Positions 44,328-54,315 of a stretch of DNA of 64,000 nucleotides are shown piece by piece. Within the stretch, counting starts at the first letter, position 1, and every line of letters starts with the position of its first letter. The DNA is from Lishizhenia sp965656535 (lineage in GTDB: Bacteria; Bacteroidota; Bacteroidia; Flavobacteriales_D; Crocinitomicaceae). Both the position numbers and the translations under genes were made by a program. The notes below the pieces were generated by a model, which did not search any database, was not told where the DNA came from, and saw only the letters and a program-made list of their open reading frames with translations. Location: positions 186,001-250,000 of the forward strand of contig CBFHKX010000001.1 of assembly GCA_965656535.1 (NCBI GenBank), in the 5' to 3' direction.

Positions 44328-46088
44328 TTATTTCTCTTCTTTTAAATTAAGCTTTAAACTTAACTCTGTTAGCTGTTCATTATCTAACTTGGCTGGAGCA
44401 TCTATCATGATATCTCTACCTTGGTTGTTTTTAGGGAAAGCAATATAATCTCTAATTGATTGAGATCCGCCCATGGTTGCGACCAATCTGTCTAATCCGA
44501 AAGCCAAACCTCCATGCGGTGGTGCTCCGTATTCAAAAGCGCTCATTAAAAACCCAAATTGCTCTTCTGCTTCTTCTTTAGTGAAACCTAACAAATCAAA
44601 CATTTTCGCTTGCATTTCTCTATCGTGGATACGAATAGAACCTCCACCTAACTCAACTCCGTTCATCGCTAAATCGTAAGCATTTGCTCTTACTTTTCCA
44701 GGATCGGTTTCTATTAAATGAATGTCTTCTGGTTTTGGAGAAGTAAAAGGATGGTGCATAGCATGGTAACGTTGAGAATCTTCGTCCCATTCTAAAAGAG
44801 GAAAATCAACAACCCACATTGGTTTAAATACATTTGGATTTCTTAACCCTAATTCATCTCCCATGTGTAAACGCAACTCATTCATTTGTTTACGCACCGT
44901 ATCTGTTTCACCAGAAAGAACCAAAATAAGATCACCCGCTTTTGCACCAGCAGCATCTGCCCATGCTTTTAAATCTTCTTGTGAGTAAAATTTATCTACA
45001 GAACTCTTAAATGTGCCGTCTTCATTACATTTACAGTAAATCATTCCTTTGGCACCAATTTGCGGACGTTTTACCCATTCAATTAGCTTATCTAGTTGTT
45101 TTCTAGTGTAAACTGCACATTGCTCTGCTACAATTCCTAGAACCAATTCAGAATCATCAAATACTTTAAACCCTTTATTCTGCGTAACGGTATTTAAGTT
45201 TTTGAATTTCATATCAAAACGAATATCTGGTTTATCAGAACCGTACGTTTCCATTGCTTCAGCATAATCCATTCTTGGAAAATCTCCTTCTAAATCATAG
45301 TTTCTGCACGTTTTAAAAAGGTGTTTTACCATTGCTTCAAAAGTATTTAGAACATCCTCCTGCTCTACAAAGCTCATTTCGCAATCTATTTGTGTAAACT
45401 CTGGCTGTCTATCCGCTCTTAAATCTTCATCTCTAAAACACTTCACAATTTGATAGTAACGGTCGTAACCAGAAACCATTAACAACTGCTTAAAGGTCTG
45501 TGGAGATTGTGGAAGTGCATAAAACTCTCCACTATTCATACGTGAAGGAACAACAAAATCTCTAGCTCCTTCTGGCGTAGATTTAATTAAGTAAGGTGTT
45601 TCAACATCAATAAAATCCTGTGTATCTAAAAACTTGCGTGTTTCTAAAGCAACCTTATTTCGTAAAGCCAACTTCTCTTTAACCGGATTTCTTCGTAAAT
45701 CCAAATATCTATATTGAGCGCGCAGCTCTTCTCCTCCATCCGTTTTGTCCTCAATCGTAAAAGGCGGTGTTTTGGAGGCATTAAGAACAGTTAATTTTGT
45801 TACTTTAATCTCAATCTCACCCGTTGGAAGCTGCTTATTTTTAGACGCTCTTTCAATCACTAAACCTTCTACTTGCAGCACAAATTCTCTACCTAATTTT
45901 CTAACCTCTTCGCATAGCGTTGCGTTATCTTCCATAGAAAAAGCAAGTTGTGTAATTCCATATCGATCCCTTAAGTTTATAAATGCAATTGCACCCAAAT
46001 CATTTACATTTTGAACCCATCCACTCAGGGTTACTGTTTGATTTACGTGTTCAATTCTAAGTTCTCCGCAAGTATGTGTTCTGTACAT
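44328..46088 (-). CDS. aspS: Aspartyl-tRNA synthetase
   Basis: This 586-residue class II enzyme has the bacterial-type layout: an N-terminal OB-fold anticodon-binding domain (residues 1-105, LSGWVQNVNDLGAIAFINLRDRYGITQL), a catalytic core with motif 2 (FRDEDLRADRQPEFTQIDCEMSF), a GAD insertion domain, and motif 3 (GLAFGLDRLVATMGG). It charges tRNA-Asp; whether it also charges tRNA-Asn cannot be decided from this window. A -7 box lies about 18 bp upstream and a terminator downstream, so it is monocistronic. Confidence 0.97.
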   Translation of the reverse strand: MYRTHTCGELRIEHVNQTVTLSGWVQNVNDLGAIAFINLRDRYGITQLAFSMEDNATLCEEVRKLGREFVLQVEGLVIERASKNKQLPTGEIEIKVTKLTVLNASKTPPFTIEDKTDGGEELRAQYRYLDLRRNPVKEKLALRNKVALETRKFLDTQDFIDVETPYLIKSTPEGARDFVVPSRMNSGEFYALPQSPQTFKQLLMVSGYDRYYQIVKCFRDEDLRADRQPEFTQIDCEMSFVEQEDVLNTFEAMVKHLFKTCRNYDLEGDFPRMDYAEAMETYGSDKPDIRFDMKFKNLNTVTQNKGFKVFDDSELVLGIVAEQCAVYTRKQLDKLIEWVKRPQIGAKGMIYCKCNEDGTFKSSVDKFYSQEDLKAWADAAGAKAGDLILVLSGETDTVRKQMNELRLHMGDELGLRNPNVFKPMWVVDFPLLEWDEDSQRYHAMHHPFTSPKPEDIHLIETDPGKVRANAYDLAMNGVELGGGSIRIHDREMQAKMFDLLGFTKEEAEEQFGFLMSAFEYGAPPHGGLAFGLDRLVATMGGSQSIRDYIAFPKNNQGRDIMIDAPAKLDNEQLTELSLKLNLKEEK

Positions 46089-46105
46089 GATGTTGAAATT
46101 TTACA

Positions 46106-46113
46106 CAAAAATA
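46106..46113 (-). promoter_or_regulatory. -7 box of the aspS promoter
   Basis: TATTTTTG on the minus strand matches TAnnTTTG, 17 bp upstream of the aspS ATG. Confidence 0.55.
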
Positions 46114-46316
46114 GAGTTTAAGTTGAAAGAGTGGTTCATCTTCTTAAAAAGTATTTCTTTAGCACTGAATTGAACATGCAATGTATTGAGGAATAATAGA
46201 AGCGTAAACTATAAAATTAATAACAGACTTAGCCTATGCTTCTACAATTTTTGAAAAGAAAACCGGAAATGTTAAAAAAACTTATAACTAGCTCTTTTTA
46301 GCTCGTTCTTATCTTC

Positions 46317-46324
46317 TATCTTTG
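46317..46324 (+). promoter_or_regulatory. -7 box of the purH promoter
   Basis: TATCTTTG matches TAnnTTTG, 25 bp upstream of the purH ATG. The -33 position has TTT rather than TTG. Confidence 0.5.
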
Positions 46325-46349
46325 CACACTTTAAACAGTATCTGTAAAA

Positions 46350-47879
46350 ATGAGCGTAAAAAAGATTAAAAGTGCACTAATTTCGGTTTTTAATAAAGAC
46401 GGACTAGATGAAATAGTAAATAATTTACACAAGAATGGAGTAACACTTTACTCTACTGGTGGAACCCAAGCCTTCATTGAAAGCTTAAATATTCCAGTAG
46501 AACGTGTAGAAGATCTCACATCTTATCCTTCTATATTGGGCGGAAGAGTAAAAACACTTCACCCAAAAGTATTTGGTGGAATTTTGAATCGACGCGAACT
46601 AGCAGAAGACCAAGCTCAAATTCAAGAGTTTCAGATTCCTGAATTAGACTTAGTTATTGTTGACTTATATCCATTTGAAGATACTGTAGCCTCCGGTGCA
46701 GAGCACCAAGCAATTATTGAAAAAATTGATATCGGTGGAATCTCTTTAATTCGAGCTGCAGCAAAAAATTATAAAGATGTAGTAATTATTCCATCAATGG
46801 AAAACTACGAAGCATTTAATGCCATTTTAGAATCGGAAGGAGCGCAAACAACTTTAGAAGAACGTAAATCGTTTGCAAGAGACGCATTTGAAGTTTCATC
46901 TCATTACGATACGCATATTTTCAATTATTTCAATGCAGATGGAAAGAAAGATGTGTTTAAGCAAAGTTACAAGCAATCGCAAATTTTACGCTACGGAGAA
47001 AACCCACATCAAAAAGGAATTTTCCATGGAAACATGGAAGAAATCTTTGATAAACTGCACGGAAAAGAACTTTCTTACAATAATTTATTAGACGTAGATG
47101 CTGCGGTTAATTTAATGGCAGAATTTAAGAATGACAAACCAACTTTTGCTATTCTAAAGCACAACAATGCATGCGGAGTTGCAACAAGAGAAACTATTGA
47201 AGAAGCATACACAGAAGCATTGTCTGGTGATCCTGTTTCTGCCTTTGGAGGAATATTAATCGCTAACACAGCGATAGACAAAGCAACAGCAACTTTGATT
47301 CACGAATTATTTTGTGAAGTTGTAATTGCTCCAAGTTATGCTCCCGAAGCCTTGGAAATATTAAAGGGCAAAAAGAACAGAGTAATCTTAGTTCAAAAAG
47401 ACTTACACTTACCAAAACGTCAATTCAGAACTATATTAAACGGCGTTTTAGAACAAGATAAAGATTATATAACAGATAAGAAAGAGGATTTTGAACCGAA
47501 AACAAATGTACTTCCTACAAGTCAAGAAATGATTGATTTAGAATTTGCTAACAAACTGGTTAAGCATACAAAATCAAACACCATTATTCTAGCCAAAAAC
47601 GGAAAACTTTTAGCTTCTGGAACAGGACAAACTTCGCGTGTGGATGCATTAAATCAAGCGATTCATAAAGCGAAATCATTCAATTTTGATCTTAATGGAG
47701 CAGTTATGGCGTCCGATGCGTTTTTCCCATTTCCAGATTGTGTAGAAATTGCAAATAATGCAGGAATTACAGCAGTTATCCAACCCGGTGGATCAATAAA
47801 AGACCAACTGTCTATCGATTACTGTAACACTAACGAATTAGCAATGGTATTCACCGGAAATCGCCATTTCAAGCACTAA
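46350..47879 (+). CDS. purH: Bifunctional AICAR transformylase/IMP cyclohydrolase
   Basis: This 509-residue enzyme carries out the last two steps of purine synthesis. The N-terminal IMP cyclohydrolase domain (SVFNKDGLDEIVNNLHKNGVTLYSTGGTQAFIE; GGRVKTLHPKVFGGIL) is followed by the AICAR transformylase domain (LRYGENPHQKG; LDVDAAVNLMAEF; LKHNNACGVATRETIEEAY; PVSAFGGIL; GSIKDQLSIDYCN). Both halves look intact. It precedes mreB by 96 bp, an arrangement shared by many Flavobacteriales, without a visible terminator between them. Confidence 0.97.
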   Translation: MSVKKIKSALISVFNKDGLDEIVNNLHKNGVTLYSTGGTQAFIESLNIPVERVEDLTSYPSILGGRVKTLHPKVFGGILNRRELAEDQAQIQEFQIPELDLVIVDLYPFEDTVASGAEHQAIIEKIDIGGISLIRAAAKNYKDVVIIPSMENYEAFNAILESEGAQTTLEERKSFARDAFEVSSHYDTHIFNYFNADGKKDVFKQSYKQSQILRYGENPHQKGIFHGNMEEIFDKLHGKELSYNNLLDVDAAVNLMAEFKNDKPTFAILKHNNACGVATRETIEEAYTEALSGDPVSAFGGILIANTAIDKATATLIHELFCEVVIAPSYAPEALEILKGKKNRVILVQKDLHLPKRQFRTILNGVLEQDKDYITDKKEDFEPKTNVLPTSQEMIDLEFANKLVKHTKSNTIILAKNGKLLASGTGQTSRVDALNQAIHKAKSFNFDLNGAVMASDAFFPFPDCVEIANNAGITAVIQPGGSIKDQLSIDYCNTNELAMVFTGNRHFKH

Positions 47880-47975
47880 TAATCAAAAAACAAACTAAAA
47901 TTGAAACGAAATAGTGGATTTTCGATTTAAATTCACTAAAATTATAGAAATTAAACGTGTTGCTCTACAAATCCT

Positions 47976-49001
47976 ATGGGACTATTTGACTTTTTAACGC
48001 AGGAAATCGCAATTGACTTAGGTACTGCGAATACCTTAATTATCCAAAACGACAAGGTTGTTGTGGATGAGCCTTCTATTGTTGCCAAAAACATACAAAC
48101 TGGTAAAATTGTAGCCATTGGAAAAAAGGCGCAACAGATGCATGGTAAGACGCATAAACTAATTGAAACTGTTCGACCATTGAAAGATGGTGTAATTGCA
48201 GATTTCCAGAGTGCTGAAAGCATGATACGTGGAATGATAAAGATGATAAAAGGTGGGAAAAGCATGTTTAATCCTTCTTTAAGGATGGTAATTTGTATAC
48301 CTTCTGGAATCACAGAAGTAGAAAAAAGAGCCGTTAGAGATTCTGCCGAACACGCAGGCGCAAAAGAAGTTTATCTTATCCACGAACCAATGGCAGCTGC
48401 AATTGGTATTGGTATCGATGTAGAAGAGCCAATGGGTAACATGATTATTGATATAGGTGGAGGAACTTCTGAAATTGCAGTTATTGCCTTAGGTGGTATT
48501 GTTTGTGATAAGTCAATACGCGTTGCTGGTGATGATTTTACAGCAGATATTGAAGAATATATGCGGAGACAGCATAATATTTTAGTTGGAGAAAGAACTG
48601 CCGAACAAATTAAAATTGAAGTAGGAGCAGCTCTTCCTGAATTAGATACGCCACCTGAGAATTTTGCGGTAAGAGGTAGAGATTTAATGACAGGTATTCC
48701 AAAAGAAATTATTGTTTCTTATTCTGAAGTTGCTCACGCACTTGACAAAACAATATCAAAAATTGAAGAAGCAATTTTATCTGCTTTAGAGATGACACCT
48801 CCAGAATTATCAGCTGATATTTACAAAACGGGTATTTACCTAGCCGGCGGTGGCTCAATGCTACGCGGGTTGGATAAGCGAATTTCGCTAAAAACAAAAT
48901 TACCTGTACACATCGCAGAGGATCCGCTTAGAGCAGTTGCAAGAGGTACAAGTATAGCCTTGAAAAACATAGATAGATTCCAATTCTTAATTAGAGATTA
49001 A
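47976..49001 (+). CDS. mreB: Rod-shape determining actin homologue MreB
   Basis: This 341-residue protein forms membrane-bound filaments that guide lateral cell-wall synthesis. Actin-family nucleotide motifs are present: DLGTANTLI (phosphate 1), MIIDIGGGTSEIAVI (phosphate 2) and LAGGGSMLRGLDKRI (adenosine). The N-terminal GLFDFLTQEIAIDLGTAN start is normal. It is the first gene of a mreBCD-mrdA-rodA block in which neighbours are spaced by 13 bp or less. Confidence 0.98.
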   Translation: MGLFDFLTQEIAIDLGTANTLIIQNDKVVVDEPSIVAKNIQTGKIVAIGKKAQQMHGKTHKLIETVRPLKDGVIADFQSAESMIRGMIKMIKGGKSMFNPSLRMVICIPSGITEVEKRAVRDSAEHAGAKEVYLIHEPMAAAIGIGIDVEEPMGNMIIDIGGGTSEIAVIALGGIVCDKSIRVAGDDFTADIEEYMRRQHNILVGERTAEQIKIEVGAALPELDTPPENFAVRGRDLMTGIPKEIIVSYSEVAHALDKTISKIEEAILSALEMTPPELSADIYKTGIYLAGGGSMLRGLDKRISLKTKLPVHIAEDPLRAVARGTSIALKNIDRFQFLIRD

Positions 49002-49014
49002 ATAATAAACCAGC

Positions 49015-49863
49015 ATGCGCAATCTGATTGCTTTTTTGCAAAGATTTAGAATATTTCTTGTCTTTCTTTTGCTTCAAATTATTGCGCTAACGTCTTACTT
49101 CTCAATTGTTAATTACCCTAGAACCAAGTGGTTCAATAGTAGTGCAAGCTTTTTTGCTTCGTTGCTAAGTATCAACCATCAAGTAACCAAACACTTTGAT
49201 CTAGAAATTGAGAATCGTGTTTTGCAAAATGCTTTAAAAAAGGCGTATAAAGAGTCTATAAACACATATATACCCGTTAAAACAAATCAAATAAAGGTAA
49301 ATGATACGCTTTTACAACTTCAATATAACTATGTGCCGGCAACCATAAAAAATGGCACTTATACAAGAAAAGATAATTTCTTTACGATAGATAAAGGGAG
49401 GAAAGCTGACATCAAAGCCGATATGGGCGTTGTTTCTTCAAACGGACTAGTAGGTATAGTGTATGATGTATCGGATTACTACGCAGTTGTAAAATCTATA
49501 CTTCACAGTTCTATTAATATACCCGTACAAGTTGAAAAAATAAACGCAAAAGGTTTATTGAAATGGGAGATTTATGATAATAATCCTTTACGCATAAAAC
49601 TCACTGGTATATCTAACGACATACCTATTCCGCGTGGAAGCAATGTGGTAACAACGGGTTCTTCAGGACTGTTTCCTCCAAACTATTCTGTTGGAAAGGT
49701 AGAAACTGTAAAACCAATTGAAGGAAAACCAGAATGGGAAATAACCGTTCGATTATCTAACGATTTACGCACAACACAAAACGTATTTGTTATTGAAAAT
49801 ATTCTGAAAACAGAACAACACGAACTAGAAGAAAAAGCAAAACAAGAGTTTAAAGAAGAATGA
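49015..49863 (+). CDS. mreC: Rod-shape determining protein MreC
   Basis: This 282-residue protein has one N-terminal membrane anchor (residues 12-32), a short coiled coil, and the periplasmic MreC beta domain (FTIDKGRKADIKADMGVVSSNGLVGIVYDVSDYYAVVKSIL; IPRGSNVVTTGSSGLFPPNYSVGKV). It links MreB to PBP2 and RodA. It starts 13 bp after mreB and overlaps mreD by 4 bp (ATGA). Confidence 0.95.
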   Translation: MRNLIAFLQRFRIFLVFLLLQIIALTSYFSIVNYPRTKWFNSSASFFASLLSINHQVTKHFDLEIENRVLQNALKKAYKESINTYIPVKTNQIKVNDTLLQLQYNYVPATIKNGTYTRKDNFFTIDKGRKADIKADMGVVSSNGLVGIVYDVSDYYAVVKSILHSSINIPVQVEKINAKGLLKWEIYDNNPLRIKLTGISNDIPIPRGSNVVTTGSSGLFPPNYSVGKVETVKPIEGKPEWEITVRLSNDLRTTQNVFVIENILKTEQHELEEKAKQEFKEE

Positions 49864-50375
49864 ATCCATTTATAAAACATAGCGTACGGTTTATACTGTT
49901 TGTACTCTTACAAGGTTTAGTATTTGGACAGCTAGAAATAGATTTCGGAATACAAATTATGCTTTATCCGCTCTACATCCTATTTCTTCCTTTAGAAATG
50001 GGAATAATATGGGTAATGCTATTGTCTTTTTTAATGGGTATTTCTATAGACTATTTTATGAACACCTTTGGATTGCATGCGAGTGCTTCCGTCTTAGTAG
50101 CCTATTTACGACCAGAACTTCTTAAACTATTTTCTCCCAGAGATGGTTACGAATCATACACCGAAGGAAACATAAGACAAATGGGGTACACCTGGTTCAT
50201 ATCTGTTTTTGGAATAATTGTCGTAATTCATCACTTATACTTCTTTTTATTAGAACACTTTAAATTGACGGAACTACTTTATATAGTTAGACAAACTAGT
50301 TTGAGTGTACTTTTAACATTAACAATCGCTATTCTATCTCAAATTCTATTTTTTAAAACAAAAAAAATTACATGA
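49860..50375 (+). CDS. mreD: Rod-shape determining protein MreD
   Basis: This 171-residue protein has about five membrane helices (VRFILFVLLQGLVFGQLEI; IQIMLYPLYILFLPLEMGIIWVMLLSFLMGISIDYFMNTFG and others). Sequence conservation in the family is low, but hydropathy, length and position between mreC and mrdA identify it. It overlaps both neighbours by 4 bp, so translation is coupled. Confidence 0.9.
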   Translation: MNPFIKHSVRFILFVLLQGLVFGQLEIDFGIQIMLYPLYILFLPLEMGIIWVMLLSFLMGISIDYFMNTFGLHASASVLVAYLRPELLKLFSPRDGYESYTEGNIRQMGYTWFISVFGIIVVIHHLYFFLLEHFKLTELLYIVRQTSLSVLLTLTIAILSQILFFKTKKIT

Positions 50376-52231
50376 ATCTAGAAGCGCGTAGACTAGTGTT
50401 TTATTCACTGTTCGGTTTTGTGGGCATTATTTATTGTGTGCGCTTACTCTACATGCAAGTCATAGACGATAAATGGAAGGAAAGAGCTGCGGAGGTATCA
50501 CAAAAAAAAATTGAAGTTAAACCACCTCGCGGAATCATATACGACAGAAACCACAAAAAAATTGTAGCCAATAAAACCTACTACAATTTAATGTTCGTAG
50601 AACATAAAATTAAAGATCTAGACACTTCCGCTTTCGCCAAATTAATCGGAGTACACGATACTTTTATTAAGTATAGATTTTCAGAAATTAAGAAAAAATG
50701 GGATAGACGCACACGCGTAGACGGCAGAGATACAATTGTAAATGACTATAGACCTTACTTACCTTATGCTTTTTTAACCGAACTAACCACTGATGAAATA
50801 AGTACAATAGCACCAAAACTTGGAAATCATAAAGGGTTTTATGAGGAAACATTTAGTCAGCGCGACTACCCATACCCATATGGCGGAAATATTTTTGGCT
50901 ATCTAAACGAAATACGTGTTAAAGAATTAAAAGAAGATCCTGCTTTTTACAACCAAGGTGATTTTGTTGGCAGAACAGGCTTAGAAAATTATTATGAACA
51001 AGACTTACGTGGTCAAAAAGGAATAAAATACATTATTACATCTGCACGAGGAAAAGTGGTTGAACCTTATGCCAACGGCCAATTAGATACAATTGCCAAG
51101 CAGGGTCCAGAACTCCAACTTGGATTAGATATTGAACTTCAGGGATACGGAGAAAAACTCATGCAAAACAAAAAAGGATGTATTGTAGCACTTGAGCCTA
51201 AAACTGGAGAAATATTGAGTTTAGTTTCTGCTCCATCTTTTGATCCAAATCGTATGGTTGGGAAACGAAAGATTAGAGAAAACTACGCTGCGCTAAAGAA
51301 TGATTCGCTCAAACCTTTATTCCCAAGACCGTTAGCTGCAGAATATCCGCCTGGTTCTATATTTAAACTTGTGCAAGCATTAGTTGGATTAGAAGAAGGA
51401 GTGATAACAGAAAATACCGGCTTCCCTTGTACCAAAAGTTTAGTTGGTTGTCATAACCACCCAAATGCCAACAGTGTACAAGATGCAGTAAAAATGTCTT
51501 GCAACCCTTATTTTTACTATGAAGTGAGAAGAATAATACAACAAGGTAAAGACAAAAGCGTATTTAAAGATGCTGCCATTGGATTAGCTAAATGGGAAAA
51601 ATACATGAATAGTTTTGGGTTAGGCACCAAACCACAAGTAGACATTGGCGGAGTAAGGCCAGGTGTTATTCCTAACGTGTCTTTCTACAACCGTTGGTAC
51701 GGCGAATATAGATGGGCGTTTAGTACCATTCGCTCAATAAGTATAGGCCAAGGAGAAGTAAAAGTTACACCTTTACAAATGGCCAATTTAGCAGCCATTA
51801 TTGCAAATAAAGGATACTATTACGAACCGCACTTTGTAAGCTCGATTGGAGAAAGTGGACCCTTAAATAAATACAGAGAAAAGCAAAAAACTATGGTGAG
51901 TTCTAAACACTTTGACCCTGTGATTGAAGGTATGCGTCGTGTAGTAGAAGAAGCTGGTGGAACAGCCCGATTAGCTAAAATAGAAGGAATAAAAGTTGCA
52001 GGAAAAACAGGTACAGCACAAAATCCACATGGTAAAGACCATTCGGTATTCATCGCATTTGCTCCAATTGACAATCCAAAAATTGCAATCGCCGTATACG
52101 TAGAAAATGCCGGTTTTGGTGGAACTTGGGCTGCGCCCATTGCCAGTCTTATGATAGAAAAATATTTAACCGGCAAGGTGCTCTCAGAAGCCAAAGAAAA
52201 AAGAATCTTAGAAGCTAATCTTTTAGAATGA
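50372..52231 (+). CDS. mrdA: Penicillin-binding protein 2 (elongasome transpeptidase)
   Basis: This 619-residue class B PBP has an N-terminal membrane anchor (residues 8-28), a dimerisation or pedestal domain starting KPPRGIIYDRNHKKIVANK, and a transpeptidase domain. Active-site motifs are intact: S329-IFK (YPPGSIFK), SCN at 376-378 and KTGT at 545-548. It crosslinks peptidoglycan in the lateral wall with RodA. It overlaps mreD by 4 bp and the following lipoprotein gene by 4 bp. Between it and rodA lies one gene of unknown function, which is not part of the usual pair. Confidence 0.97.
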   Translation: MNLEARRLVFYSLFGFVGIIYCVRLLYMQVIDDKWKERAAEVSQKKIEVKPPRGIIYDRNHKKIVANKTYYNLMFVEHKIKDLDTSAFAKLIGVHDTFIKYRFSEIKKKWDRRTRVDGRDTIVNDYRPYLPYAFLTELTTDEISTIAPKLGNHKGFYEETFSQRDYPYPYGGNIFGYLNEIRVKELKEDPAFYNQGDFVGRTGLENYYEQDLRGQKGIKYIITSARGKVVEPYANGQLDTIAKQGPELQLGLDIELQGYGEKLMQNKKGCIVALEPKTGEILSLVSAPSFDPNRMVGKRKIRENYAALKNDSLKPLFPRPLAAEYPPGSIFKLVQALVGLEEGVITENTGFPCTKSLVGCHNHPNANSVQDAVKMSCNPYFYYEVRRIIQQGKDKSVFKDAAIGLAKWEKYMNSFGLGTKPQVDIGGVRPGVIPNVSFYNRWYGEYRWAFSTIRSISIGQGEVKVTPLQMANLAAIIANKGYYYEPHFVSSIGESGPLNKYREKQKTMVSSKHFDPVIEGMRRVVEEAGGTARLAKIEGIKVAGKTGTAQNPHGKDHSVFIAFAPIDNPKIAIAVYVENAGFGGTWAAPIASLMIEKYLTGKVLSEAKEKRILEANLLE

Positions 52232-52893
52232 TGTTAAAGAAGTACATATCAAAAATACTTCTATTCATTTTAGTAGGCACAACGCTAAGCAGTTGCTACT
52301 GTTTGCGTACAAGATACACAGCTTCTCCATTTGATTTAGACACAACCCCAACATCAAAGAAAGGAACATCTCTTTGTTGTGAAGGATTAGAGTCAAATAA
52401 ATTAAATGCTACTATTTATTACGGATTTTTGTCTGAACAAGACGTAACCACCAATCTACCGAAAGGATTCAATAAATCTCTAGGCCAATTTGGCGTACGC
52501 GCTAATTTTCTATATAAACCACTAAGCAAAATTCCTTTAAAGCTAGGCGCAATTGGACTTGATTACTCTTTTAAGTCAACCGAACAAGTCTATTTAGGAG
52601 AAGCTATACAACCTTATTATCAAGACAGAACAGAACATAGAGTTATGATTAACCATGACTTTGCAACACTCGTTTCTCCTCGTTTCTTAGGCTATATAAA
52701 TACTAAAATTGGTGTAAACATAAGAACTAACACCAACTTACTACCAACATCATCCAAAAACACAGACTATCTACTTGACTACCGATTAGGCTATCATTTA
52801 AACTATTTTATTTCTAAACAAATTGTGTGTTTTTTAGATGCTGGCTACGGTGGAGGAAATATAATTAAAACAGGCATTAGCCTTTGGATGTAG
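52228..52893 (+). CDS. Outer-membrane lipoprotein of unknown function within the rod-shape operon
   Basis: This 221-residue protein has a lipoprotein signal (YISKILLFILVGTTLSSCYC, Cys at about 23) and a C-terminal region of alternating strands (RANFLYKPLSKIPLKLGAIGLDYSFKS; HDFATLVSPRFLGYINTKIGVNIR; YRLGYHLNYFISKQIVCFLDAGYGGG) that looks like a small beta-barrel or half-barrel. Translation is coupled to mrdA by a 4-bp overlap, and rodA follows 6 bp later. Placement suggests a link with elongation of the cell wall or its attachment to the outer membrane, but that is inference. I recognise no family. Confidence 0.65.
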   Translation: MMLKKYISKILLFILVGTTLSSCYCLRTRYTASPFDLDTTPTSKKGTSLCCEGLESNKLNATIYYGFLSEQDVTTNLPKGFNKSLGQFGVRANFLYKPLSKIPLKLGAIGLDYSFKSTEQVYLGEAIQPYYQDRTEHRVMINHDFATLVSPRFLGYINTKIGVNIRTNTNLLPTSSKNTDYLLDYRLGYHLNYFISKQIVCFLDAGYGGGNIIKTGISLWM

Positions 52894-52899
52894 AAGTAT

Positions 52900-54315
52900 A
52901 TGGACAGAAATAAACCCGTTTCGAAAAGTATTGATTGGGCGCTAGTAATAATACTGGTATCCATCATGACATTGGGTATTGTTAACTTATATTCTGCAGC
53001 ATATGATGAAAACCATTCATTTCTACTTGATTTCAAATCACTTTATGGAAAACAACTCTTTTGGATAGGCGCAGCATTATTTATTGGTTTCATTGTGTTT
53101 TTGATTGACAGTAAATATATTCGAGCACTCAGCGTACCGGCCTACTTATTTACTATTGTTTTACTAATTGCAGTGCTCTTTACAAAACCGATTAATGGAG
53201 CACGGTCCTGGCTAGGTATTGGCTCTTTTGGTATACAACCTTCAGAATTCGCAAAACTAGGAATGGCTCTAATTATGAGTTACCTTATCAGTAATATTAG
53301 TACCAAAACGGTTACCACTAAAACCGTATTATTCATAAATGGAGTGCTGCTTGCTACAATGGCCTTAATTCTACTTCAAAATGATACCGGAACATTTTTA
53401 GTATTTACTGCATTTTTATTTGTGTTGTACAGAGAAGGAATAACGTTTGATCCGATTATACTCTTCTTTACTAATTCTTTACTGGGATTACGGTTTAAAA
53501 GTACATGGGTCGGCGTTCACTTTATTCCTGTATTATTTGTTGTAGTATTTTTTAGTATTACCTCTCTTTTTTTCGCAGATAGTACACACAGTATTTCTAT
53601 CGGATCTTTTATACTCAACGAAGTTCCAGATTGGATACTCCTACTACTATTGCTTACAATTTGTGCAGCATTTGCTCTATTTATAATTATAAGGTTGGTA
53701 ACAGAACGCAACAAAAAAAGACTACTACGTATTGTACTCATAGCTTATCTTAGCTTTTCTGCCTTAACCGTTTTGGTGACGTATGGATACAATCACATCG
53801 TTCAACCTCATCAAAAAGAAAGAATAGATTTGTGGTTAGGTAAGGTAGACTCTAAAGAACAACAAGACAAGGCAGACTACAACAGAAATAGAGCTATGGC
53901 AGCCGTTGGATCAGGTGGTTTGGTAGGTAACGGGTATCACCAAGCGCAATTAGCTAGTCCGGAAAGCGGACATGTACCCGAAAGCGAAACCGACTTTATA
54001 TTTTGTGTTTATGCTGAAGAATGGGGATTTATTGGTTCCTTCTTAGTGATAACATTATTCACCCTTCTCTTAATACGTATAATTGTAATAGCAGAACGAC
54101 AAAGAAGCAGATTTACGCGCGTTTATGCATACTGTGTAGCGATGATACTCTTCTATCATTTTGGAATTAACATAGGTATGAATATTGGAATTGTACCTAT
54201 TATTGGAATTCCTTTGCCATTCTTTAGTTATGGCGGTAGTTCTATGTTGTCCTTTACAATAATGATGATCATTTTGCTTAAATTAGACGCACAACGTAAA
54301 GAAGTCTTATTTTGA
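52900..54315 (+). CDS. rodA: Peptidoglycan glycosyltransferase RodA
   Basis: This 471-residue SEDS-family membrane protein polymerises glycan strands with PBP2. It begins SIDWALVIILVSIMTLGIVNLYSAA and has the conserved segments QPSEFAKLGMALIMSYL, RNRAMAAVGSGGLVGNGY, PESETDFIFCVYAEEWGFIGS (with the catalytic-type Asp in TDFIF) and GIVPIIGIPLPFFSYGGSSML. It is about 100 residues longer than E. coli RodA because of an extra two-helix segment in the middle (about residues 180-270), as in other Bacteroidota. It overlaps the next gene by 4 bp. Confidence 0.96.
   Translation: MDRNKPVSKSIDWALVIILVSIMTLGIVNLYSAAYDENHSFLLDFKSLYGKQLFWIGAALFIGFIVFLIDSKYIRALSVPAYLFTIVLLIAVLFTKPINGARSWLGIGSFGIQPSEFAKLGMALIMSYLISNISTKTVTTKTVLFINGVLLATMALILLQNDTGTFLVFTAFLFVLYREGITFDPIILFFTNSLLGLRFKSTWVGVHFIPVLFVVVFFSITSLFFADSTHSISIGSFILNEVPDWILLLLLLTICAAFALFIIIRLVTERNKKRLLRIVLIAYLSFSALTVLVTYGYNHIVQPHQKERIDLWLGKVDSKEQQDKADYNRNRAMAAVGSGGLVGNGYHQAQLASPESGHVPESETDFIFCVYAEEWGFIGSFLVITLFTLLLIRIIVIAERQRSRFTRVYAYCVAMILFYHFGINIGMNIGIVPIIGIPLPFFSYGGSSMLSFTIMMIILLKLDAQRKEVLF

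Noticed and set aside
46089..46349. Possible purine or other riboswitch upstream of purH
   Set aside because: I find a -7 box 25 bp from the ATG, which leaves too short a leader, and no conserved riboswitch core in the preceding sequence.
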